A DNA stretch of 64,000 bases from NCBI GenBank assembly GCA_949152475.1, contig OX424563.1, positions 40,434,120 through 40,498,119 on the forward strand, given 5' to 3'. A model generated the notes under the pieces. It had not been told where the DNA came from and did no database searches. It saw nothing but the letters and a program-made list of their open reading frames with translations. The translations under genes were made by a program, and so were the position numbers. Shown in pieces: positions 26,201-33,484 of the stretch; the stretch's first letter is position 1; each line of letters begins with the position of its first letter. The DNA is from Terebella lapidaria. Its lineage: Eukaryota; Annelida; Polychaeta; Terebellida; Terebellidae.

Positions 26201-28309
26201 AATTTATTCAGCGAGTATTTTCGGCTAACAGTTAGTCTAGGTACATAGTACATTGTGACATAATATGGGGCCGTTTCTGAGAGTTAATTTTTTGACCCCA
26301 TGTTATAGCATAGGCGCTCATCGTATTTTATAATGGGGCATATCGTAAATTTCAAGTTAATTTATTCAGCGAGTATTTTCGGCTAACAGTTAGTCTAGGT
26401 ACATAGTACATTGTGACATAATATGGGGCCGTTTCTGAGAGTTAATTTTTTGACCCCATGTTATAGCATAGGCGCTCATCGTATTTTATAATGGGGCATA
26501 TCGTAAATTTCAAGTTAATTTATTCAGCGAGTATTTTCGGCTAACAGTTAGTCTAGGTACATAGTACATTGTGACATAATATGGGGCCGTTTCTGAGAGT
26601 TAATTTTTTGACCCCATGTTATAGCATAGGCGCTCATCGTATTTTATAATGGGGCATATCATAAATTTCAAGTTAATTTATTCAGCGAGTATTTTCGGCT
26701 AACAGTTAGTCTAGGTACATAGTACATTGTGACATAATATGGGGCCGTTTCTGAGAGTTAATTTTTTGACCCCATGTTATAGCATAGGCGCTCATCGTAT
26801 TTTATAATGGGGCATATCGTAAATTTCAAGTTAATTTATTCAGCGAGTATTTTCGGCTAACAGTTAGTCTAGGTACATAGTACATTGTGACATAATATGG
26901 GGCCGTTTCTGAGAGTTAATTTTTTGACCCCATGTTATAGCATAGGCGCTCATCGTATTTTATAATGGGGCATATCGTAAATTTCAAGTTAATTTATTCA
27001 GCGAGTATTTTCGGCTAACAGTTAGTCTAGGTACATAGTACATTGTGACATAATATGGGGCCGTTTCTGAGAGTTAATTTTTTGACCCCATGTTATAGCA
27101 TAGGCGCTCATCGTATTTTATAATGGGGCATATCGTAAATTTCAAGTTAATTTATTCAGCGAGTATTTTCGGCTAACAGTTAGTCTAGGTACGTAGTACA
27201 TTGTGACATAATATGGGGCAGTTTCTGAGAGTTAATTTTTTGACCCCATGTTATAGCATAGGCGCTCATCGTATTTTATAATGGGGCATATCGTAAATTT
27301 CAAGTTAATTTATTCAGCGAGTATTTTCGGCTAACAGTTAGTCTAGGTACGTAGTACATTGTGACATAATATGGGGCCGTTTCTGAGAGTTAATTTTTTG
27401 ACCCCATGTTATAGCATAGGCGCTCATCGTATTTTATAATGGGGCATATCGTAAATTTCAAGTTAATTTATTCAGCGAGTATTTTCGGCTAACAGTTAGT
27501 CTAGGTACATAGTACTTTGTGACATAATATGGGGCCGTTTCTGAGAGTTAATTTTTTGACCCCATGTTATAGCATAGGCGCTCATCGTATTTTATAATGG
27601 GGCATATCGTAAATTTCAAGTTAATTTATTCAGCGAGTATTTTCGGCTAACAGTTAGTCTAGGTACATAGTACATTGTGACATAATATGGGGCCGTTTCT
27701 GAGAGTTAATTTTTTGACCCCATGTTATAGCATAGGCGCTCATCGTATTTTATAATGGGGCATATCGTAAATTTCAAGTTAATTTATTCAGCGAGTATTT
27801 TCGGCTAACAGTTAGTCTAGGTACATAGTACATTGTGACATAATATGGGGCCGTTTCTGAGAGTTAATTTTTTGACCCCATGTTATAGCATAGGCGCTCA
27901 TCGTATTTTATAATGGGGCATATCGTAAATTTCAAGTTAATTTATTCAGCGAGTATTTTCGGCTAACAGTTAGTCTAGGTACATAGTACATTGTGACATA
28001 ATATGGGGCCGTTTCTGAGAGTTAATTTTTTGACCCCATGTTATAGCATAGGCGCTCATCGTATTTTATAATGGGGCATATCGTAAATTTCAAGTTAATT
28101 TATTCAGCGAGTATTTTCGGCTAACAGTTAGTCTAGGTACATAGTACATTGTGACATAATATGGGGCCGTTTCTGAGAGTTAATTTTTTGACCCCATGTT
28201 ATAGCATAGGCGCTCATCGTATTTTATAATGGGGCATATCGTAAATTTCAAGTTAATTTATTCAGCGAGTATTTTCGGCTAACAGTTAGTCTAGGTACAT
28301 AGTACATTG
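20223..28309 (+). repeat. C zone of the 158-bp array (units 129-179 and the partial)
   Basis: Every unit from 129 on has C at unit base 126 (AAATTTCAAG), the first at 20348. Private changes are few until near the right edge: GCTATAG near 20456 and again 316 bp on near 20772, the inserted base near 21561, and CG to CA near 26661. The last eight or so units gather four more changes (near 27193, 27220, 27351 and 27515). The zone looks like a second amplification wave, distinct from the T zone. Confidence 0.88.
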
Positions 28310-28310
28310 G
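28302..28310. other. Junction of the 158-bp satellite and the 26-bp array
   Basis: The satellite breaks off within a unit: AGTACATTG should continue TGACATAA but instead runs into GAGCGTCACATGTCC, which is 26-bp repeat. The common 26-bp form reads GTACGGTGGAGC, and a frequent variant reads GTACATTGGAGC. The joint therefore shares GTAC and TG with the common form, or all eight bases GTACATTG with the variant. There is no filler sequence and no target-site duplication that can be judged from one side. A microhomology-type joint fits. It is the likely left breakpoint of the rearrangement described in the findings. Confidence 0.8.
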
Positions 28311-29093
28311 AGCGTCACATGTCCATCTTACGGTGGAGCATCACTAGTCCATTGTACGATGGAGCGTCGCATGTCCATCGTACAGTGGAGCGTCTCATGT
28401 CCATCTTACGGTGGAGCGTTCCATGTCCATCGTACGGTGGAGCGTCGCTTGTCCATCGTACGGTGGAGCGTCCCTTGTCCATCGTACGGTGGAGCGTCAC
28501 ATGTCCATCGTACGGTGGAGCATAGCATGTCCATCGTTGGGTGGAGCGTCACATGTCCATCGTACGATGGAGCATCCCATGTCCATCGTACGGTGGAGCG
28601 TCACATGTCCATTATACGGTGGAGCATCCCATGTCCATCGTACAGTGGAGCATCGCATCTCCATCGTACAGTGGAGCGTCGCATGTCCATCGTACATTGG
28701 AGCGTCCCATGTCCATCGTACGGTGGAGCGTCACATGTCCATCGTACGGTGGAGCATAGCATGTCCATCGTACGGTGGGCGTAAGAGGTCCATCATACGG
28801 TGGAGCACCACATGTCCATCGTACGGTGGAGCATCGCATGTCGATCGTACGGTGGAGCATCACATGTCCATCGTACGATGGAGCAACCCATGTCCATCGT
28901 ACGGTGGGGCGTCACATGTCCATCGTACAGTGGAGCCTCGCATGTCCATCATACGGATGAGCGTCACATGTCCATCGTACGGTGGAGCGTCTCATGTCCA
29001 TCGTACGATGGAGCATCACATATCCATTGTACGGTGGAGCGTCAGATGTCCATCGTACGGTGGAGGATCACATGTCTATCGTACGGAGGAGGT
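28309..29093 (+). repeat. Small 26-bp minisatellite array, forward orientation
   Basis: About 30 units of a 26-bp repeat, GTCCATCGTACGG followed by TGGAGCGTCACAT, in the orientation opposite to the large array at the right. Units differ at a few hot positions. The order of unit variants matches the complement of the large array: 28309-28402 against 38700-38793 (one mismatch, at 28343) and 28692-28766 against 38622-38696 (no mismatch). An odd shortened unit near 28771-28791 (GTGGGCGTAAGAGGTCC) has counterparts near 37040, 38597, 44392 and 45975. Between the two matching stretches the left array has about 286 bp (11 units) more than the right one. The last unit decays into GGAGGAGGTCG at about 29093. 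Confidence 0.96.
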
Positions 29094-29742
29094 CGATTTT
29101 GAGGGAGGTTCATGTTATGTCCCTGGCGATACTGGATAGAAAATGCGCACTAACAGACACCAATAAATATCCACATTTTGTTTCTCATTTTCTTTCTTTT
29201 TCATTCTTATCTTTCAATCTTGCCCGGAGTAATTTTAACATGACATTTTGATATACATGGATATACTGGGAATGAATATTGACTGATAGTGTGACACACT
29301 GATGATCTCACAAGGATATCACAGAGACCTCGCAAGTGTGACGTCGTGGCTCTTGGGTGTGAGATAGTCATATATCTTGTGGGCGAACTTAAATATTGTT
29401 AAATTGATCACTATCATGATGAAGTTCATCATTTCAAAGTGATATAACAGTGTTTCTGTTTTGTGTTTACCATGCGTGTGTTTGCAATTAATTTGCCGTA
29501 TTGGTCCTAATAGTAACACGGCGAGCCAAAGCAAGATCTCCTGCAGCAGCGCGCGCAAAAATAAGGTCACAATTGAGGTCAAAAATAAGACAAAGACTGA
29601 ATAGTATACCTATAGCCTTCAATTCTTCTTTATTATGATTCAAATTTTATAAATATGTTGATTGAGATTTCCCAAGATGTTATTAGAAAGATATGACGTG
29701 AAATATAGGGTTACGAAAAGCGAATATTTTTGGGGAAAAAAA

Positions 29743-29778
29743 GGGCCCGTGCTTCTATTAGGGCACGTGCCACTATTG
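29743..29778. repeat. Imperfect 18-bp direct repeat with a CACGTG palindrome
   Basis: GGGCCCGTGCTTCTATTA (29743-29760) is followed at once by GGGCACGTGCCACTATTG. The second copy contains the perfect palindrome GGCACGTGCC at 29762-29771, with the E-box core CACGTG. The two halves differ at four positions. The duplication is plain; any regulatory role is a guess. Confidence 0.5.
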
Positions 29779-29988
29779 GGACCGACATGATATATATCCT
29801 AGTATACCTACATTGATAAATTATTCTTTCTCGTAAAATTAAGCCTAACTAGAAAGTTGTCATGATGAATATTGTCAAATCTTGAAGCAGGCAAGTTTCA
29901 ATGGTGTAATCTTTAATTATAGTTCCAATGCCTAAAGACTCCCTAAAGTACATACCCGAAGTGCTACACAGCCTGCAAATATTCATTT

Positions 29989-30002
29989 GGGGGGGGGGGG
30001 GG
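29989..30002 (+). repeat. Poly-G run of 14
   Basis: Fourteen consecutive G lie between CATTT and CTTACGGGGGTTAC. Another G5 follows 7 bases later, so four-stranded G structures are possible on the plus strand. Runs like this are prone to length error in sequencing, so the exact count is uncertain. Confidence 0.8.
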
Positions 30003-30111
30003 CTTACGGGGGTTACATTGGTGTTGGATTTCTTAACGTTCTCTGGTCGTCATGCTGTTGTAAGTAATCAGTTGCTAGTTGAAGAGAGATTATAACGCTC
30101 GGTTGCGTGAT

Positions 30112-30175
30112 GCCGCAGTGGCCGAGTGGTTAGAGCGCTCGCGTTCGAATACAAAGGTATTTCATTCCCCGGCTA
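30112..30175 (+). repeat. tRNA-like fragment (type II head), probable SINE relic
   Basis: GCCGCAGTGGCCGAGTGGTT begins like a Ser/Leu-type tRNA or a SINE head. The A box TGGCCGAGTGG lies at 30119-30129, followed by TAGAGCGCTCG. A B-box-like GTTCGAATAC follows at 30143-30152, only 13 bases after the A box, so the anticodon and variable arms are missing. Four bases at the start (GCCG) can pair with CGGC at 30170-30173. The whole is about 64 nt and cannot fold as a normal tRNA. A deleted tRNA pseudogene or a truncated SINE head are both possible; the SINE reading fits the full SINE 2 kb downstream. Confidence 0.5.
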
Positions 30176-30436
30176 CATTCTGTTCAATATTTATTTTCTA
30201 GATCTATGCTGTTTTTGTTTTACAATATCTGATAAATTCATTATAATTATTATTTGTGTTTTTTCCAAGATATGCTTTTTACAGTGAGTTCCGATATACA
30301 GATCTACATGTAGGCCCACATAAAAATATGACTTTAGTTGAAGTTTCAGTTGTATTATGAGTGGGCCTAGGCCTATGGCATGCGAAAGGGGCCACCGCCA
30401 AGTGTTATAATCTCAAATACTCATCTCAAATAGTAA

Positions 30437-30577
30437 TCCTTTGGGCCCAAGTACCGTACACTGCTCCTTAATACTACTCGTTCACTGAAAACATACCATT
30501 TAATCCGTCTCGCACCTTTTTAATCCTTATTGATTATAGAGGAAGGCGCAGGATATGATACTTGGGCCATCCTTTGG
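30437..30577. repeat. Nested short direct and inverted repeats
   Basis: GGCCCAAGTA at 30444-30453 has its exact inverse TACTTGGGCC at 30559-30568, and the 9-mer ATCCTTTGG occurs directly at 30437-30445 and 30569-30577. The result is a segment of about 140 bp with mirrored and direct ends. It could be a very small relic of a non-autonomous element or chance; no target-site duplication is evident. Confidence 0.3.
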
Positions 30578-31038
30578 CATGCAATCACCAACTGCTGAAA
30601 TTCAAACCATTCAATTTCTTATGCTGCAAATTGCTCGGGAGATTTTTATTTTCTAATACCGGACATTGTTCAGGAGATATGTTAGGGCCTAAATGTAAAA
30701 CTATGCGTAAATTAATTCATAGAAGGTAGGCATATGCGTCGAGCTTGACTCATGGCCGATTATATTTATTGGTGTTGTAAATAATTATAATTGTGAATAA
30801 CTGAATAATTATAATCTTACAGACTTCCTCAGCATAATAGTTATTGTAACTTTGTAAGCTGAACCGATCGATCGTATACTACAGTCGCCGAACGATCGCT
30901 TTAAACATAGGCCTGCAGCAGCGGATTTTTTAAAACAATCATATTATATTCTATGTTGAATTATACAGTATTGATATCATGATATGCATATTGATAAGAT
31001 TGCTGATTGTACATCGACACGGCACATGGCCAGTCCAA

Positions 31039-31056
31039 CGTTCCATATATGGAACG
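31039..31056. promoter_or_regulatory. 18-bp perfect palindrome containing a CArG box
   Basis: CGTTCCATATATGGAACG is its own reverse complement over 18 bases. The centre CCATATATGG (31043-31052) fits the CC(A/T)6GG CArG consensus bound by SRF/MADS-box factors in animals. No gene start is visible nearby, so only the sequence match is certain. Confidence 0.4.
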
Positions 31057-31080
31057 CATTAGACCTATACGATCCTACCT

Positions 31081-31095
31081 GTAGGCCGGGCCTAC
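31081..31095. repeat. GTAGGCC inverted repeat with a one-base centre
   Basis: GTAGGCCGGGCCTAC is a 7-bp inverted repeat around one G. It lies 25 bases after the CArG palindrome, making two near-perfect palindromes within 57 bp. Confidence 0.5.
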
Positions 31096-31333
31096 TTGTA
31101 AACCTACATGTGAGGTTTTGGAATTCTTCACGAAGCAGTAGCCAAGAATCTACCACAGGACATAACAATGGATATGGCTATAGATCTACTGCTCAAGGCC
31201 CTTGAGCGGGTCTCAGACCCTTGCCTATCAACATATACGAACCAAGATGAATGGCGCATCAAGTCCACGAGAAGGAAAAAAAAATACCCCACGGCTAAGA
31301 CAGGTTACCGGACAACATATGTTTCATACATTA

Positions 31334-32113
31334 AATAGTCATTTTCCCCGTGAGTTTGAAAATAAGGTCTCTGGTCAAATTCAAGGTCCTCGAAATATTC
31401 AGCATACATGATTCCTCATATATGCACACTTGATTCCTATGCTGAAACGTCGGTAATAAGCAAAATATTGGGCATCTTGTGCTGTGACCTTGAAAATGAG
31501 TTCAAAGGTCAAATTCAAGTTCATGACAATATCCAGCATATATATCATTTCCTATATGTGCACAATTGATCCCTAAGCGGTACACAGTCGATAATAAGCG
31601 GAATAATAGCCATTTTGTGCTCTATCCTCAAATATAGGGTCGAATGTCAAGTTCAAGGTCATCAAAATATTCGGCGTATATAATTTTCTGTATGTCCACA
31701 ATTGGTTCCCACGCTATAAAGTCGATCAGAAGCAATGTAAGTATCAATCTATTACCACCAAAACAGCCAAATTTTGATGATTCCAATAACAAACGTAAAA
31801 TACAACATTTTGCAATAGAAACAAAGCCCGACCAAATACTTTATCAAATGACACACTGGCGTCATCAGGGACAGACAGTGTGGTTAATGTAGTTGTTTCT
31901 ACTGTAGATATTGGCCATTTTGTCCCGTGTGCTTGAAAATGAGATCAAATGTCGAATTCTATATGTCCAAAATTGACTCCTAAGCTGTGAAGTCAATAGA
32001 AGCGAGATAATAACCATTTTGTCCTGTAACCTCGAAAATGAGGTCAAAAGTCAAATATTCAGTATATTTCCTTTATGTTCACAATTGATTTCTAAGCTGT
32101 AAAATCGGTAATA
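31334..32113 (+). repeat. Degenerate tandem repeat, unit about 134 bp
   Basis: A sequence of the form TAGCCATTTTGTGCTC, CCTTGAAAATGAG, GGTCAAATTCAAGGTCA, ATATTCAGCATATAT, CACAATTGATTCCTAAGC and GTCGATAATAAGC recurs. TGAAAATGAG-like anchors start at 31357, 31491, 31628, 31934 and 32032. The first three are spaced 134 and 137 bp. The gap to the fourth is longer because a separate block (31737 on) lies between, and the fourth unit is shortened. Copies are strongly diverged, so this is old compared with both big arrays. Several units carry AAGGTCA or its complement. Confidence 0.75.
31737..31850 (+). repeat. Block B, copy 1 of 3
   Basis: Begins GTAAGTATCAATCTATTACC and runs through AACAAACGTAAAATACAAC to CGACCAAATACTTTATC. 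It is closely matched at 32638-32757 and in shortened form at 32115-32189. It sits inside the 134-bp repeat, so block and repeat were probably duplicated together. Confidence 0.75.
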
Positions 32114-32114
32114 A

Positions 32115-32189
32115 TGTATCAATCTATTACCACCGATACAGTCAGATTTTGATGATGCCAATAGCAAACCAAATGATTTATCTGAAGGG
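32115..32189 (+). repeat. Block B, copy 2 of 3, internally deleted
   Basis: Begins GTATCAATCTATTACCACCG. Compared with the other copies it lacks about 36 bp between CAATAGCAAA and CCAAATGATTTATC. The SINE starts immediately after this copy. Confidence 0.7.
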
Positions 32190-32541
32190 TAAAGATGGCC
32201 GAGTGTATACGTGCGAGCGCTCAGTCGCTCAATTTGAACCAACAGCTATCGCCGGCGTAGGTTCGATCCTACGTCGGGCCGCATGTGCGGTAATTGTACG
32301 GGGATTTTCTGCCTGTCCTCACAACTGGCAGTGTGCCCGTGACTCGGATATTTCGTAAAATGGCGGTCCCATCTCTAAAATATGTTGTGAAGGGATGTAA
32401 AAGACCCCTCTGAGAACGACATGTACCCTGGCAGTGACCACTCTCAGAGGACTAAATTCCAAACTATGAAGCGCTTTGAGAATGTGTGTAGATTGATAAG
32501 GCGCTATATAACACATGTATAAGAACCGATTATTATTATAA
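32190..32541 (+). repeat. tRNA-derived SINE, about 350 bp
   Basis: The head (about 32190-32282) has an A box TGGCCGAGTG at 32196-32205 and a B box GGTTCGATCC at 32260-32269 flanked by CGTA/TACG, as in a T arm with a one-base-short loop. The body holds a 9-bp inverted repeat, CCTCTGAGA (32407-32415) with TCTCAGAGG (32442-32450). The tail has GCGCTTTGAGA, then AAGGCGCTATATAA, then ATTATTATTAT ending near 32541. Tails of this kind are known from SINEs of marine invertebrates, where the 3' end is thought to be recognised by a partner LINE; I cannot name the family. It looks nearly full length. Clear target-site duplications are not obvious. Confidence 0.75.
32196..32269 (+). promoter_or_regulatory. 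Internal pol III promoter (A and B boxes) of the SINE
   Basis: A-box-like TGGCCGAGTG and B-box GGTTCGATCC (one base short of the canonical GGTTCGANTCC) are separated by 54 bases, near the long end of the tolerated range. The order and orientation agree with transcription toward the ATT-rich tail. Confidence 0.6.
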
Positions 32542-32637
32542 GTACCTAATCACAAGCCATAAGGCTACTTAGTTGATGGTATACTCGGGGACAGATTTAA
32601 CGTCCACCAGCAGTGACACCGGCTCAGTGGTATAAAT
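32542..32637 (+). repeat. Possible second SINE-like fragment
   Basis: Between the SINE tail and block B copy 3 lies about 95 bp containing GGTATACTCGGGGACAGATT and CCGGCTCAGTGGTATAAATG. The latter resembles a tRNA A box (TGGCTCAGTGGT). It ends abruptly at block B. This may be a truncated SINE head; the evidence is thin. Confidence 0.3.
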
Positions 32638-32757
32638 GTAAGTATCAATCTATTACCACCGATACAGTCAGATTTTGATGATACCAATAACAAACGTAAA
32701 ATACAACACTTTGCAATAGAAACAAAGCCCGACCAAATAATTTATCCAAAGACATCT
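32638..32757 (+). repeat. Block B, copy 3 of 3
   Basis: Begins GTAAGTATCAATCTATTACC and matches copy 1 closely through GAAACAAAGCCCGACCAAAT. It is the best preserved partner of 31737-31850, at about 0.9 kb distance, and is followed by another 134-bp repeat unit, as copy 1 is. Confidence 0.75.
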
Positions 32758-32766
32758 AGCTAGATA

Positions 32767-32880
32767 CGATTTAGCCATTTTGTCCTCTGGCCTTGAAAAT
32801 TGGGTCAATGGTCAACTCAAGGTCATGACAATATTCAGAATATATCTTTTCCTATTTGTTCACATATGTTTTATATGTTT
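32767..32880 (+). repeat. Further unit of the 134-bp repeat
   Basis: TTTAGCCATTTTGTCCTCTG, then GCCTTGAAAAT, TCAAGGTCATGACAATATTC and CCTATTTGTTCACA follow the order of the units at 31334-32113. The unit fades out near 32880. Confidence 0.6.
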
Positions 32881-32940
32881 TAGGTAACCTATAACCCTTC
32901 CACATGTCGGGTAAAAGTCCTCGTATATATCAAAACGTGT

Positions 32941-33236
32941 TGGCGGTTACGATGTTCTGGCTTTGACGCAAGTGCACTTACGAGGTTCTGGCGTCACCAT
33001 TGTGAATCACATACGGGCGCTTGCGACCTTCTGGCAAAAATCGCTGGTGCTTACGACCTTTTGGCGAACACGTTTTGTGCAATTTGGCGCTTACGACTTT
33101 TTAGAAAAAAACGAATTTCCGGTTTTGGTTTATTGAGAGCATGATCAGTCATCGATTGGATGATGACAAAGAAGCTCCTGGCTTGATTTGACTGATTAAC
33201 TCATTTTCACCAAAAATGGCGCTTACGACCTTCTGG
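32941..33236 (-). repeat. Cluster of six copies of a 20-bp motif
   Basis: TGGCGCTTACGACCTTCTGG or a close variant occurs at 32941-32960, 32972-32991, 33015-33034, 33045-33064, 33085-33104 and 33217-33236, all in the same direction. Steps are 31, 43, 30, 40 and 132 bp. The spacers are unrelated, so this is not a simple tandem repeat; the motif itself is kept while its surroundings differ. On the minus strand the motif could encode QKVVSA, but the spacers do not keep a frame. The last copy ends five bases before the degenerate first unit of the large 26-bp array. I do not recognise the motif. Confidence 0.75.
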
Positions 33237-33484
33237 TTTTTACCCGTCGATGTGACGCTCCACCGTACGATGGACATGGGATGCTCCATCGTACGATGGA
33301 CATGTGATGCTCCACCATACGATGGACATGCTATGCTCCACCATACGATGGACATGTGACGCTCCACCGTACGATGGACATGAGACGCTCCACCGTACGA
33401 TCGACATGCGATGCTTCACAGTACGATTGACATGTGATGCTCCATTGTACGATGGACATCTAACGCTCCACCATACGATGGACA

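Larger units (their letters stand above)
1..28309 (+). repeat. 158-bp satellite array, 179 full units plus a partial
   Basis: A unit starting ACAGTTAGTCTAGGTACATA and ending TTTTCGGCTA repeats every 158 bases from base 1. Net indels are only -1: a 1-bp deletion near 2071, another near 13598 and a 1-bp insertion near 21561. Unit 179 therefore ends at 28281 and a 28-bp partial follows to 28309. The unit is about 35% GC and holds two ATGGGG words (unit bases 38-43 and 106-111) that can each pair with CCCCAT at 69-74; the second pairing adds a TATA/TATA step across a bulge. No open frame of 60 codons exists because every frame meets stops. The array continues past the left edge. A 158-bp monomer is close to nucleosome length, as in many centromeric satellites; that role is inference. 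I do not recognise the family. Confidence 0.98.
29094..30111. other. Single-copy AT-rich DNA, no gene seen
   Basis: It follows the decayed end of the small array. It holds a pyrimidine-rich strand at about 29171-29225, a pair of imperfect 18-bp direct repeats at 29743-29778 and a G14 run at 29989-30002. The longest open frame away from the array is about 87 codons on the minus strand (29319-29582). It has a hydrophobic N-terminal half but resembles no family I know and has no supporting context. I see no splice-site pattern or coding bias that supports an exon. Confidence 0.6.
30176..31333. other. Single-copy DNA with palindromes, no gene seen
   Basis: AT-rich sequence with several GGGCCTAGGCCTA and TAGGCC words, which I associate with echinoderm intergenic DNA (general familiarity, not a search). 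It contains nested short repeats at 30437-30577 and two strong palindromes at 31039-31056 and 31081-31095. Open frames of 63 to 73 codons near 30977-31205 lie on both strands and overlap each other, as expected by chance. Confidence 0.6.

Noticed and set aside
1-28309. Derivation of the 158-bp unit from six 26-bp units (156 bp)
   Set aside because: The lengths are close by coincidence. The sequences do not align and their base composition is opposite; only a few bases at the joint are shared.
28309-29093. CRISPR-like array (short direct repeats)
   Set aside because: Units are contiguous with no unique spacers, and the context is eukaryotic.
28307-29251. Open frames in the small array, some reading out into single-copy DNA
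   Set aside because: Same repeat effect. The unique tails have no recognisable domain and no coding bias.
29339-29346. CRE-like TGACGTCG
   Set aside because: A single 8-bp match with no promoter or gene nearby; expected by chance in this much sequence.
29319-29582. 87-codon minus-strand open frame with a hydrophobic stretch
   Set aside because: It is isolated, of chance length for AT-rich DNA, unlike any family I know, and has no neighbouring exon signals.
32190-32282. A functional tRNA gene at the SINE head
   Set aside because: The A-to-B spacing is long, the T loop is a base short, there is no clean acceptor stem, and the sequence continues into a SINE body and tail.
30977-32516. Several open frames of 60-82 codons in the single-copy stretch
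   Set aside because: They overlap each other on both strands, and two lie inside the SINE or the 134-bp repeat.
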